DNA of 64,000 nt. Origin: Pilimelia anulata (GTDB lineage Bacteria > Actinomycetota > Actinomycetes > Mycobacteriales > Micromonosporaceae). Positions 33,652 to 42,419 of the stretch are shown here, in pieces. A model generated the notes under the pieces. It was not told where the DNA came from. It saw nothing but the letters and a program-made list of their open reading frames with translations, and made no database searches. Position 1 is the stretch's first letter. Every line of letters starts with the position of its first letter. A program made the position numbers and the translations under genes. The DNA lies in assembly GCF_014647895.1 (NCBI RefSeq), contig NZ_BMQB01000002.1, positions 186,001 to 250,000 of the forward strand, in the 5' to 3' direction.

Positions 33652-36600
33652 ATGGAGCGGCACGCGGACGCGAGCGCGGTCACCCGGGTCGACACGGCGC
33701 CGCCGCCGGGGGCCGACGACGACCGGCTGCCCGCCCCGCCGAGCGCCGAGCAGCTCATCGCCGCGGCCGTGGCCGACGCCACCGACGCCGCCGAGCGGGC
33801 GCTGGTCGCCCGGTACTGGATGTTCGCCCCGGACGAGGACCTCGCCGGCCGTACGGCGGCCCAGTTGCTCGCGGCGGTCCGGCAGCACGCGGCGCTGGCC
33901 GCGCAGCGGGTGCCCGGCGAGCTGAAGCTGCGGATCGGCGAGCCGGTCCCCGGTGACCACCACACGGTGATCGAGGTCGCCACCGACGACATGCCGTTCC
34001 TGGTCGACTCGGTGACCGCGGCGATCGCGGCGCAGCACCTCAACGTCCGGCTGATGGTCCACCCGCTGCTGGTGGTGCGCCGGGAGCCGCTGGGCCGGCT
34101 GGTGGAGATCGCCGCGGACCGGGAGCCGGACGAGGCGGGCGCCGGCGAGGCGGTCGAGAGCTGGATCCGGATCGAGATCGACATCGTCCGGGACGCCGCC
34201 ACCCGGGACCTGCTGCAGAAGGCGCTCCAGCGGGTGCTCACCGACGTGCGCGAGGCGGTCGAGGACTGGCCGCGGATGCAGCGCCGGGCGCTGGACCTGG
34301 CCGACGAGCTGAGCCGGGCCCAGCTCCCGGTGCCGGACAAGGACATCACCGACTCGATCGACCTGCTGCGCTGGCTGGTCGACGACAACTTCACCTTCCT
34401 CGGCTACCGCGAGTACCGGCTGATCGGGGCCAAGGGCGCGGACGAGACCGCGCCCGAGCTGATGCTGGAGGCGGTCCTCGGCACCGGCCTGGGCATCCTG
34501 CGCTCGGAGCCGCCGGCGGCGCGGCTGCTGTCGTCGATGACCCCCGAGGCGTACGCCAAGGCGCTCGAGCGGCGGCTGCTGACGATCACCAAGGCCAACT
34601 CGCGGGCGACCGTGCACCGCAACGCGTACCTGGACTACATCGGGTTCAAGGTCTTCGACGACTCCGGCGCGGTGGTGGGGGAGCGGCGGTTCCTCGGCCT
34701 GTTCTCCTCCTCGGCGTACCTGACCAGCGTGCGCGAGCTGCCGGTGGTCAAGCGGAAGGTCGCCGAGGTGCTGGAGCGCTCCGGCCTGTCCGCCCGCAGC
34801 CACTCCGGCCGCGACCTGGTCGACATCCTGGAGAGCTACCCGCGCGACGAGCTGTTCCACAGCCGGACCGACGAGCTGTTCCACACGGTCATGGGCGTGC
34901 TGCGGATGGCGGGCCGGCGGCAGCTCCGGCTGTTCCTGCGCCGGGACGACTACGGCCGGTTCATCTCCTGCCTGATCTTCCTACCGCGGGACCGGTTCAC
35001 CACCGCCAACCGGCTGCGGATGCAGGCGATCCTGCTCCGCGAGCTGAACGGCGTCGGCGTCGACTACACCACCCGGGTGAGCGAGTCGGTGCTGGCCCGG
35101 GTGCACTTCATCGTCCGGACCGACCCGGCGAACCCGCCCCGCGACATCGACGTGCCGACGCTGGCCGAGCTGCTGAACACCGCCACCCGGGCGTGGGAGG
35201 ACGACTTCCGGATCGGGCTGGAGACGAAGTTCGGCGAGAGCCAGGCGCGGGCGCTGTTCGACAAGTACGCGCCGGCGCTGACCGAGTCGTACAAGGACGA
35301 GCACACCACGTTCGAGGCGTGCCAGGACATGGCGAAGCTGGAGCTGCTGGAGGATCCCGGCCAGCTCGAACTGCACCTGTTCCGCAAGCGCAAGGACGAC
35401 GACGACGTCCGGTTCAAGGTCTTCCGGTACGGCGAGCCGATGCTGCTCTCGGCGGTCCTGCCGGTGCTGCACTCGCTCGGCGTGCAGGTGGTCGACGAGC
35501 ACCCGTTCGAGGTCCGCCGGGCCGACGGCACCGTGTACCTCTACGACTTCGGCCTGACCCTGCCGGCCGGGCACCGGGCGCTGACCGAGGTCCGGGCGCA
35601 CGTGGAGAACGCGTTCTCGGCCACCTGGCGCGGCGAGGCCGAGGTGGACGGCTTCAACGAGCTGGTGCTGCGGGCCGGGCTGACCTGGCGGCAGGTCGTG
35701 GTCCTGCGCGCGTACGCGAAGTACCTGCGGCAGGCCGGGACGGTCTTCTCGCAGGAGTACATGGAGCAGACGTTCATTGCGTACCCGCAGGTGGCGCGGC
35801 TGCTGGTCCGGCTGTTCGAGGCCCGGTTCTCGCCGGCGGTGAACGCCCCGGCCGGGCGCGAGCACCTGGCCCGCGACATCACCACGGCGATCGGGCTGGA
35901 GCTGGAGGGCGTCACCAGCCTGGACCAGGACCGGATCCTGCGCTCGTACCTGACGCTGATCCAGGCCACCCTGCGGACCAGCTTCTTCCAGCGGGCCTCG
36001 ACCGCCGACGGCGGGCGGCCCAAGCCGTACGTGTCGTTCAAGCTGGACCCGACGGCGATCCCGGACCTGCCGGCGCCGCGGCCGAAGTTCGAGATCTTCG
36101 TGTACTCGCCGCGGTTCGAGGGCGTGCACCTGCGCTTCGGCTCGGTGGCCCGCGGCGGCCTGCGCTGGTCGGACCGCCGGGAGGACTTCCGGACCGAGGT
36201 CCTCGGGCTGGTCAAGGCCCAGATGGTGAAGAACGCCGTGATCGTGCCGGTGGGCGCCAAGGGCGGCTTCGTGCTGAAGCAGAAGCCGGGCGACCGGGAC
36301 GAGGCGGTGCTCTGCTACCGGATGTTCATCGCCGCGCTGCTGGACATCACCGACAACATCGTGGCCGGGCAGGTCGTGCCGCCGCCGGACGTGGTCCGGC
36401 ACGACAGCGACGACCCGTACCTGGTGGTCGCCGCCGACAAGGGCACCGCCACGTTCTCCGACATCGCCAACGAGATCAGCGGCAACTACGGCTTCTGGCT
36501 GGGCGACGCGTTCGCCTCCGGCGGCTCGGCCGGGTACGACCACAAGGGCATGGGCATCACCGCCCGCGGCGCCTGGGAGTCGGTCAAGCGGCACTTCCGC

Positions 36601-38544
36601 GACCTGGGCGTGGACACCCAGACGCAGAACTTCACCGTCGTCGGCGTCGGCGACATGTCCGGCGACGTGTTCGGCAACGGCATGCTGCTGAGCGAGCACA
36701 TCCGGCTGGTGGCCGCGTTCGACCACCGGCACATCTTCATCGACCCGGACCCGGACGCCGCCACCTCATACGCCGAGCGGCAGCGGATGTTCGCCCTGCC
36801 CCGCTCGTCCTGGGCCGACTACGACCCGGCGCTGATCTCGGCCGGCGGCGGGATCTTCCCGCGGACGGCCAAGTCGATCGACCTCACCCCGGAGATCCGC
36901 GCCGCGCTGCACCTGGACGCGGCCGTCGAGGCGCTGACCCCGTCGGAGCTGATGCGGGCGATCCTGCAGGCCCCGGTGGACCTGCTGTGGAACGGCGGCA
37001 TCGGCACGTACGTCAAGGCCACCGGCGAGACCCACCTGGAGGTCGGCGACAAGGCCAACGACGCGATCCGGCTCAACGGCGCCCAGCTCCGGGCCCGGGT
37101 CGTCGGCGAGGGCGGCAACCTCGGCCTGACCCAGCGCGGCCGGATCGAGTTCGCCGACCACGGCGGCCGGATCTTCACCGACTTCATCGACAACTCCGCC
37201 GGCGTGGACTGCTCCGACCACGAGGTCAACATCAAGATCCTGCTCGGCGGCGCGGTCGCCGACGGGACGATGACCCTGGCCGAGCGCGACGCCCTGCTGG
37301 CCGAGATGACCGACGAGGTCGCCGACCTGGTCCTGCAGGACAACTACGACCAGGCCCGGGCGCTCGGCAACGCGGGCGCGCAGGCGCTGTCGCTGCTGCC
37401 GGTGCACCGCCGGATGATCATCGACCTGGAGCGGTCCGGGCACATCGACCGCGCCCTGGAGGCCCTGCCGACGGACGCCGACCTGCAGGTCCGCGGCGAG
37501 AGCGGCCGCGGCCTGAGCATGCCGGAGTTCGCGGTCCTGCTGGCGTTCGTCAAGATCGCGATGGAGGAGGAGATCCTCGCCTCCGAGCTGCCCGACGACC
37601 CCTGGACCACCGACATCCTCGTCGACTACTTCCCGACCCCGCTGCGCAAGCGGTTCGCCGACCGGATGGCCGGCCACCGGCTGCGCCGCGAGATCATCAC
37701 CACGTCGCTGGTCAACGAGGTGGTCAACCGCGGCGGCACCTCGTTCGTCTACCGGGCCACCGAGGAGACCGGCGCGTCGGTCGCCGACGTGCTGCGGGCG
37801 TACGTGGTCGTGCGCGAGGTGTTCGGCTTCCGCGACCTGTGGCAGACCGTCGAGGAGCTGGACAACAAGCTGCCCACCGACGCGCAGACGCTGATCTACC
37901 TGGAGTCGCGGCGGCTGCTCGACCGGGCCGTGCGCTGGCTGGTCAGCTCCCGGCCGTCGCCGCTGGACGTACCGAGCGAGATCGCCCGGCTGCGCCCCGG
38001 CGTGGCCGACCTGCTGCCCCGGGTGGCCGCGCTGTTCCACGGCGCCGAGCAGGAGGCGCTGCACCGGCACGTGACCAAGCTGGCCGCGTCGGACGTGCCG
38101 CAGGACCTGGCCGAGCGGGCCACCCGGATGGTGTACAGCTTCGGCCTGCTCGACGTCGTGGAGATCGCGGCGAAGGGCGGGCACGAGGTCGGCGAGGTCG
38201 CCGGGGTGTACTTCGTGCTCTCCGAGCGGTTCCGGGTGGACGACCTGCTGTCCCGGATCTCCCGGCTGCCCCGGCACGACCGGTGGCAGACGCTGGCCCG
38301 GATGGCGCTGCGCTACGACCTGTACGCGGCGCTCGCCGGACTGACCAACGAGGTGCTGGTCGGTACGGAGTCCGGCCTGTCGCCGGCGGACCGGGTGCGG
38401 CGCTGGGAGCAGGACAACGCGACGGCGATCGCCCGGGCCCGGGCGGCGGTCAGCGAGTTCGGCGAGTCGCCGGCGGACCTGGCGGCGCTGTCGGTGCTGC
38501 TGCGGCAGATCCGCACGCTCGTCCGCACCTCCCGCGCCTCCTGA
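33652..38544 (+). CDS. gdh: NAD-dependent glutamate dehydrogenase, large (about 180 kDa) type
   Basis: 1630 aa, close to the 1620-1650 typical of this class (Streptomyces clavuligerus type). It oxidises glutamate to 2-oxoglutarate and ammonium. An N-terminal half with ACT-like regulatory modules (FLVDSVTAAIAAQHLNVRLMVHPLLVV) precedes the catalytic region with GGLRWSDRREDFRTEVLGLV (~834) and VPVGAKGGFVLKQK with the catalytic Lys (~870). A nucleotide-binding section (VVGVGDMSGDVFGNGML) and a long helical C-terminus follow. Start chosen at ATG 33652 (GAGGGGAG upstream); in-frame ATGs at 33598 and 33502 lie in the repeat/promoter region. The enzyme class is usually regulated by amino acids. Confidence 0.95.
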   Translation: MERHADASAVTRVDTAPPPGADDDRLPAPPSAEQLIAAAVADATDAAERALVARYWMFAPDEDLAGRTAAQLLAAVRQHAALAAQRVPGELKLRIGEPVPGDHHTVIEVATDDMPFLVDSVTAAIAAQHLNVRLMVHPLLVVRREPLGRLVEIAADREPDEAGAGEAVESWIRIEIDIVRDAATRDLLQKALQRVLTDVREAVEDWPRMQRRALDLADELSRAQLPVPDKDITDSIDLLRWLVDDNFTFLGYREYRLIGAKGADETAPELMLEAVLGTGLGILRSEPPAARLLSSMTPEAYAKALERRLLTITKANSRATVHRNAYLDYIGFKVFDDSGAVVGERRFLGLFSSSAYLTSVRELPVVKRKVAEVLERSGLSARSHSGRDLVDILESYPRDELFHSRTDELFHTVMGVLRMAGRRQLRLFLRRDDYGRFISCLIFLPRDRFTTANRLRMQAILLRELNGVGVDYTTRVSESVLARVHFIVRTDPANPPRDIDVPTLAELLNTATRAWEDDFRIGLETKFGESQARALFDKYAPALTESYKDEHTTFEACQDMAKLELLEDPGQLELHLFRKRKDDDDVRFKVFRYGEPMLLSAVLPVLHSLGVQVVDEHPFEVRRADGTVYLYDFGLTLPAGHRALTEVRAHVENAFSATWRGEAEVDGFNELVLRAGLTWRQVVVLRAYAKYLRQAGTVFSQEYMEQTFIAYPQVARLLVRLFEARFSPAVNAPAGREHLARDITTAIGLELEGVTSLDQDRILRSYLTLIQATLRTSFFQRASTADGGRPKPYVSFKLDPTAIPDLPAPRPKFEIFVYSPRFEGVHLRFGSVARGGLRWSDRREDFRTEVLGLVKAQMVKNAVIVPVGAKGGFVLKQKPGDRDEAVLCYRMFIAALLDITDNIVAGQVVPPPDVVRHDSDDPYLVVAADKGTATFSDIANEISGNYGFWLGDAFASGGSAGYDHKGMGITARGAWESVKRHFRDLGVDTQTQNFTVVGVGDMSGDVFGNGMLLSEHIRLVAAFDHRHIFIDPDPDAATSYAERQRMFALPRSSWADYDPALISAGGGIFPRTAKSIDLTPEIRAALHLDAAVEALTPSELMRAILQAPVDLLWNGGIGTYVKATGETHLEVGDKANDAIRLNGAQLRARVVGEGGNLGLTQRGRIEFADHGGRIFTDFIDNSAGVDCSDHEVNIKILLGGAVADGTMTLAERDALLAEMTDEVADLVLQDNYDQARALGNAGAQALSLLPVHRRMIIDLERSGHIDRALEALPTDADLQVRGESGRGLSMPEFAVLLAFVKIAMEEEILASELPDDPWTTDILVDYFPTPLRKRFADRMAGHRLRREIITTSLVNEVVNRGGTSFVYRATEETGASVADVLRAYVVVREVFGFRDLWQTVEELDNKLPTDAQTLIYLESRRLLDRAVRWLVSSRPSPLDVPSEIARLRPGVADLLPRVAALFHGAEQEALHRHVTKLAASDVPQDLAERATRMVYSFGLLDVVEIAAKGGHEVGEVAGVYFVLSERFRVDDLLSRISRLPRHDRWQTLARMALRYDLYAALAGLTNEVLVGTESGLSPADRVRRWEQDNATAIARARAAVSEFGESPADLAALSVLLRQIRTLVRTSRAS

Positions 38545-38572
38545 CCCACCCTTACGCGATCCCGCGCGACGG

Positions 38573-38610
38573 GAACCGCCCGGCCGACGCACACGGTGGC
38601 CGGGCGGTTC
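38573..38610 (+). terminator. Terminator after gdh
   Basis: 13-bp perfect arms GAACCGCCCGGCC (38573-38585) and GGCCGGGCGGTTC (38598-38610) around a 12-nt loop, 30 bp after the gdh stop, followed by an A-rich tetramer. Confidence 0.75.
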
Positions 38611-38658
38611 GCGAAACGACCCCGCGCCCGGACCGGCTCGGTGGCGCGCCCGGCCGGA

Positions 38659-38829
38659 TCACCGTTGCTCCCCGTCCCGCAGCTCGGCCGGGACGGCGGC
38701 GTCCACGTCGGGGTCGCCCCACCGCGGGGGCAGCGGCACGGGTCCGGCGGCCGCCGGCGGCGCGGCGCGGCCGCCGGCGACGAGGCGGGACAGCACGTCG
38801 CGCGCCGGGTCCGGCTCCGGCGCGGTCAC
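38659..38829 (-). CDS. Small ORF translationally coupled to the TetR gene
   Basis: 56 codons from a GTG that overlaps the TetR stop (GTGA, 38826-38829). The product is Pro/Ala-rich and acidic (DPARDVLSRLVAGGR ... RWGDPDVDAAVPAELRDGEQR). G/C at third positions and the overlap favour a real short gene, but no family is recognised and it could be a chance frame. Confidence 0.42.
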   Translation of the reverse strand: MTAPEPDPARDVLSRLVAGGRAAPPAAAGPVPLPPRWGDPDVDAAVPAELRDGEQR

Positions 38830-39521
38830 TGGCGGAGGGTGCGGATGAGGGTCATGACCTCGCGGGTGACCGGGCGCAGGACGCGCAGCCGGCTGAGCGC
38901 CACCAGCCGGTCCAGCAGCGGTACCGCCCCGTCGATCAGCGCCCGGGTCCGCCGCTGCCCCGGCGACCGGTCGTGCACCCAGTACAGGATCACCCCCATG
39001 TACGCCAGCCACAGCAGCTCGGGCAGCTCCGCCCGCAGCTCGGCGTCCGGCTTGGCCGTCGACCCCTCGACCACCTCGCGGAACAGCGCGATCGTCGCCT
39101 CCCGCGGCGCCGAGGACTCGGCCGAGAACGGGCTGAGCGGCGAGTCCGGCTCGGCGGCGGTCTTGAAGAAGGTGGCGGCGAAGTCGTGGTACGGAGCGTT
39201 CACGTCGATGCCGGCGTGCAGCAGGGCGCGCAGCCGGCCGGCGAGTGTCGTCTCCCGGGCGAGCGCCGGGGCGGCGGCGTCCCGCAGGCCGTCCTGCGCG
39301 GTCAGGTAGAAGTGCTGGATCAGGTGCTCTTTGGACGGGAAGTAGTAGTACGCGTTGCCCACCGCGACGCCGGCCTCGCGGGCGATGGCCCGCATCGTGG
39401 TCCGGGCGTAGCCCTGCTCGCGGAACAGCCGCATCGCGGTGTCCAGGATCAGCGCGCGGGTGTGCTCGCCGCGGCTGGTGGGCGGGTCAGCGGCAGCGGT
39501 CGGCCCGGGTGTGGGGTTCAT
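38826..39521 (-). CDS. TetR family transcriptional regulator
   Basis: 231 aa. The N-terminal helix-turn-helix runs from RALILDTAMRLFREQGYARTT to VAVGNAYYYFPSKEHLIQHFY (~20-65); the ligand-binding domain is of the longer, fatty-acid or drug type with no recognised ligand. The ATG at 39521 is preferred because TACGGT (39534-39529) ends 7 nt upstream, a leaderless arrangement; ATG 39539 is an alternative. The 5' end overlaps the DCC gene. Two palindromes TGAACSSGTTCA at the operon's upstream promoter are the likely targets, so it probably represses its own operon and perhaps the divergent ABC ATPase. Confidence 0.9.
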   Translation of the reverse strand: MNPTPGPTAAADPPTSRGEHTRALILDTAMRLFREQGYARTTMRAIAREAGVAVGNAYYYFPSKEHLIQHFYLTAQDGLRDAAAPALARETTLAGRLRALLHAGIDVNAPYHDFAATFFKTAAEPDSPLSPFSAESSAPREATIALFREVVEGSTAKPDAELRAELPELLWLAYMGVILYWVHDRSPGQRRTRALIDGAVPLLDRLVALSRLRVLRPVTREVMTLIRTLRQ

Positions 39522-39996
39522 CGCCGCCACCGTATCCAACCGGCGGGCCCGCCCGGCGCAGCGCCGCCGCCGCGCCGATGGCCCGCCGGGCGATCGGGCG
39601 CAGCGCCGGGTGGGCGAGGCGGTGGGCGAGTTCGCGGTACCCGTCCAGCGCCCACAGGCAGGCCAGCCAGGCGGCGTCGCCGCGGTACACCGCGCCGGTG
39701 TCGGCCACGACCGTGAGGTCGCGCCGGGTGGCCGCGTGGTCGAGGTCGGGCAGCGCGGCCCGGGCGGTGGGGGAGTCGGCGGCCAGGAAGTACACCGGCA
39801 GCAGCATCGGCTGGCGGCCCAGCCAGTCCCGGGCGGCCCGGCACGGCCGGCATTCGGCGTCGTAGAGCAGCAGCAGGCTGCGCACGGCCCCGCCCGGCGC
39901 GGCGGTGTCGGGTGCGGCGGTGTCGGGCGGGGTGGCCGGGTCGGGCCGGGCCGGGCCGGCGGTCACCGCGGTGCGCTCGCGCGGCCGGCGGCTCAC
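39487..39996 (-). CDS. DCC family thiol-disulfide oxidoreductase-like protein (DUF393)
   Basis: 169 aa. LLLYDAECRPCRAARDWLGRQ is the DxxCxxC signature of the DUF393/DCC family, a thioredoxin-fold group. A disordered ~35-residue N-terminus precedes it. GTG start at 39996 overlaps the stop of the membrane-protein gene upstream (GTGA), and its 3' end overlaps the TetR start, so the three genes form one operon. Redox partner unknown; coupling to a small membrane protein suggests work at the membrane. Confidence 0.82.
   Translation of the reverse strand: MSRRPRERTAVTAGPARPDPATPPDTAAPDTAAPGGAVRSLLLLYDAECRPCRAARDWLGRQPMLLPVYFLAADSPTARAALPDLDHAATRRDLTVVADTGAVYRGDAAWLACLWALDGYRELAHRLAHPALRPIARRAIGAAAALRRAGPPVGYGGGDEPHTRADRCR
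39529..39534 (-). promoter_or_regulatory. Internal leaderless promoter for the TetR gene
   Basis: Minus-strand TACGGT ends 7 nt before the TetR ATG at 39521, inside the DCC coding region. It would give the regulator its own transcript besides the operon mRNA. Confidence 0.45.
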
Positions 39997-40427
39997 GCCG
40001 GGGTGCCGGCCCGGCCGGGGCGGGCGCCGGGCCAGCCCGGTGGCGGGGGCGGCAGGGGGCGCGGCAGGTGCACGGCGGCGAGCCGGCGCAGCCGGGTGCG
40101 CCGGTACCGGCTCAGCGCGAACACGTTCAGCAGGTGCAGCAGGCCGAGCACGATCAGCACCGGGCCGACCCGGCCGGCGAGGGCGAGCAGGACGTCGGCG
40201 GCCGAGGACAGCGAGCCGGTCGGGCCCATCGTCACGGTGACGTAGCCGATGGTGATCAGGTAGAAGCCGGCGAGCAGCAGGCGGTTGAGCGCGGCGGCCA
40301 GCGCGCCGTCGGCGAGGACGTCGGCGAGGAAGACCAGGCCGTTGCGGGACAGCGTGCGCCCCACCAGCACGGTCGTGCCGATGGTGATGGCCGGGTGGAG
40401 CAGGTACAGGGCGAGTCGGTCGTCCAT
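39993..40427 (-). CDS. Small membrane protein, first gene of the TetR/DCC operon
   Basis: 144 aa with three to four hydrophobic segments (residues ~10-25, ~50-65, ~85-115), an Arg-rich loop SRYRRTRLRRL and a Pro-rich tail. ATG at 40427 with AAAGGAG 8 nt upstream is a strong start. No family is recognised. Directly downstream of two palindromic operators; coupled by GTGA overlap to the DCC gene. Confidence 0.8.
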   Translation of the reverse strand: MDDRLALYLLHPAITIGTTVLVGRTLSRNGLVFLADVLADGALAAALNRLLLAGFYLITIGYVTVTMGPTGSLSSAADVLLALAGRVGPVLIVLGLLHLLNVFALSRYRRTRLRRLAAVHLPRPLPPPPPGWPGARPGRAGTPA

Positions 40428-40443
40428 CGCGGGCACTCCTTTC

Positions 40444-40455
40444 TGAACGCGTTCA
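40444..40455. promoter_or_regulatory. TetR-type operator 1
   Basis: Perfect 12-bp palindrome TGAACGCGTTCA just upstream of the ribosome site of the membrane-protein gene. Same core as operator 2, centres 43 bp apart. Confidence 0.65.
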
Positions 40456-40485
40456 AGTCGATACCGGGAAGCGTACGCCCGGCTT

Positions 40486-40499
40486 TTGAACGGGTTCAA
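40486..40499. promoter_or_regulatory. TetR-type operator 2
   Basis: TTGAAC-GG-GTTCAA, arms perfect, 2-bp core. It lies between the two divergent transcription units and could also affect the ABC ATPase gene. Confidence 0.65.
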
Positions 40500-40581
40500 G
40501 TACGGGTCGGCTGTGACCGTCCCCACAAACCCGGTCGTGGTCCCCTGCGGCTGCGGGCCGCCGCCGTGGTTACATAGCCCC

Positions 40582-41439
40582 GTGTCGTACGCCGCAGCCG
40601 ATGCCACCGCACCCGCCGCCACCCCGTCCGCGCCGCCCGGCCAGCGCCGCCCGGCCGAGGACGACGACGCGGTGATCGCGCTCGACGCGGTCCGGGTCAG
40701 CCGGGCCGGCCGGGCGCTGCTCGCCGACCTGAACTGGCGGGTCGAGCCGGGGCAGCGCTGGGTGGTCCTCGGCCCGAACGGGGCCGGCAAGACCACCCTG
40801 CTCCAGCTCGCGGCCGCCCGGATGCACCCCAGCGCCGGGGCGGTCACGCTGCTCGGCGAGCGGCTCGGCGCCACCGACGTCAGCGAGCTGCGCAGCCGGA
40901 TCGGCCTGACCGGCGCCGGCGACCGGCTGCCGGAGCGCGAGCGGGTGCACGACGCCGTGCTCACCGCCGCGTGGTCGGTGGTCGGCCGGTTCCGCGAGCG
41001 GTACGAGGAGGTCGACACCGCCCGGGCGACCGAGCTGCTGACGCAGCTCGGCGTGGCGGCGCTGGCCGACCGCGACTACGGGACGCTCTCCGAGGGCGAG
41101 CGCAAGCGGGTGCAGATCGCCCGGGCGCTGATGACCGACCCGGAACTGCTGCTGCTCGACGAGCCGGCCGCCGGGCTGGACCTGGCCGGGCGGGAGCAGC
41201 TCGTCCGCCGGCTGGGCGAGCTGGCCGCCGACCCGGCCGCGCCGACGCTGGTGCTGGTCACCCACCACGTCGAGGAGATCCCGCCGGCGTTCACCCACGC
41301 GCTCGTGCTGCGGGCGGGCGCGGTCGTCGCGGCCGGGCCGCTGGCGGCGGCGGTGACGAGCGAGACGCTGAGCACGGCGTTCGACCTGCCGCTGACCGTA
41401 CAGCGGGCGGGGGACCGCTTCACCGCGACCGCGACCTGA
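40582..41439 (+). CDS. ABC transporter ATP-binding protein, YlmA type, without a partner permease
   Basis: 285 aa. Walker A VLGPNGAGKTTLL (~70), signature LSEGERKRV, Walker B LLLLDEPAAGLDLAG and H-loop VTHHVEEIPP. The altered signature and EIPP are typical of the YlmA group of orphan ATPases whose permease is not encoded nearby. GTG start at 40582 chosen because the conserved part begins ~30 residues later and the longer frame (40486) starts inside operator 2. No clear ribosome site; TTACAT at 40570-40575 may be a -10 for a leaderless mRNA. Confidence 0.87.
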   Translation: MSYAAADATAPAATPSAPPGQRRPAEDDDAVIALDAVRVSRAGRALLADLNWRVEPGQRWVVLGPNGAGKTTLLQLAAARMHPSAGAVTLLGERLGATDVSELRSRIGLTGAGDRLPERERVHDAVLTAAWSVVGRFRERYEEVDTARATELLTQLGVAALADRDYGTLSEGERKRVQIARALMTDPELLLLDEPAAGLDLAGREQLVRRLGELAADPAAPTLVLVTHHVEEIPPAFTHALVLRAGAVVAAGPLAAAVTSETLSTAFDLPLTVQRAGDRFTATAT

Positions 41440-41454
41440 CCCGCGACCGCGACC
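41423..41454. repeat. Direct repeat around the ABC ATPase stop codon
   Basis: CCGCGACCGCGACC occurs at 41423-41436 and 41441-41454 with the stop codon TGA (41437-41439) between copies; period 18 bp. Confidence 0.6.
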
Positions 41455-41524
41455 GACCCGACACCCCGACCCGACCGCGGCCGGACCGGCGGCGGGCGAC
41501 CGGCTCGCCGGTGGGGTGCGGCGG

Positions 41525-42259
41525 TCAGACGCCCGTGTGCGCGCGGATCCAGGCGCGGTGGGTGGCGATGCTCGCGTAGTCCTGGGTGCGGGCGGCCGCG
41601 TCGCCGGTCGAGCAGACGCCCACCTGCTCGCCGTTGTACACCTGCGGGCCGCCGGAGTCGCCGCGGTGCGCCGCGCCGTCGATCCCGGCGCTGTGCAGCG
41701 CCGGGCCGCCGAGGAAGTCCGCCGTGATCGCCTCGTACCGGACCCGGGCGACCCGCAGCACCGGCGAGCCGGCGCAGTCCGCGCACGTGCGGCCCCAGCC
41801 GTAGATCAGGCTCTCGGCGCCCAGCGGCGGGTCGGCGGCGGCCAGCCGGATGGGCGCGGCCGCCACGGGCGCCGCCAGCCGCAGCAGGGCGAGGTCCCCG
41901 CCCGGGCCGCGGGCCACCCGCTCGACCACCCGGCGGACCTCGCCGCCGGCGGTGTTGTCGAGGCTGCCGGTGCGCACGTAGTGCTCGCCCCCGGCCGCGG
42001 CGCAGTGCCCGGCGGTGAGCACCCAGGTCGGGGCGATCAGCGTGCCGGAGCAGAACGAGCCGACCCCGGCGGCGTCCCGGCTGATGCTGGCGGCCCCGAC
42101 GTACGCGGGCGCCGGCCGGCCGTCGACGACCTCGGCGGCGAGCGCGGCCCCGGCGGCCGCGGGCGCGGCGAGCGCGGCGGCGACGCCGACCGCGAGGGCG
42201 GCGAGGGCGGCGAGGGCGGTACGCGGGCGCGGTCGGGCGGACGGCGGGTGAGGGCGCAC
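41525..42259 (-). CDS. Secreted trypsin-like serine protease (S1)
   Basis: 244 aa. Signal peptide of about 40 residues (MRPHPPSARPRPRTALAALA...). The mature part begins near EVVDGRPAPAYVGA and carries the catalytic triad: His in LTAGHC, Asp in GGDLALLRL, Ser in RGDSGGP. Six or more cysteines. The residue six before the Ser region (GIDGAAHRGDSGGP) is not the Asp of classic trypsin as far as I can align, so specificity is uncertain. GTG start at 42259 with AAGGGAG upstream. Shorter than most Streptomyces homologues with no propeptide of size. Confidence 0.9.
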   Translation of the reverse strand: MRPHPPSARPRPRTALAALAALAVGVAAALAAPAAAGAALAAEVVDGRPAPAYVGAASISRDAAGVGSFCSGTLIAPTWVLTAGHCAAAGGEHYVRTGSLDNTAGGEVRRVVERVARGPGGDLALLRLAAPVAAAPIRLAAADPPLGAESLIYGWGRTCADCAGSPVLRVARVRYEAITADFLGGPALHSAGIDGAAHRGDSGGPQVYNGEQVGVCSTGDAAARTQDYASIATHRAWIRAHTGV

Positions 42260-42419
42260 GACGGACTCCCTTGCGGCGGGAATGATCGGCCGGGGTCGAT
42301 GCCATCATCCCCGGCCGATCGGCCGGCCGACAACCGCCGCCCGGCCCATCCCGACCCGCCCGGTCGGCGCCGGGCGGGCCCGGGAGCCGCGGGTCCGGGC
42401 CGGGCCCGGTTCCGGCCGG

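Noticed and set aside
35193..39716. 1507-codon plus-strand frame inside and beyond gdh
   Set aside because: Out-of-frame reading of gdh running into opposite-strand genes, with no motif.
39245..39865. Plus-strand frames opposite TetR and DCC genes
   Set aside because: Arg/Gly/Ser-rich, no start signal; the minus-strand frames show HTH and DxxCxxC motifs.
42260..42419. GC-rich self-complementary sequence between the trypsin-like and EamA genes
   Set aside because: Several short GC inverted repeats exist (gccgggcgg and similar), but none is long or well placed enough to call a terminator or operator.
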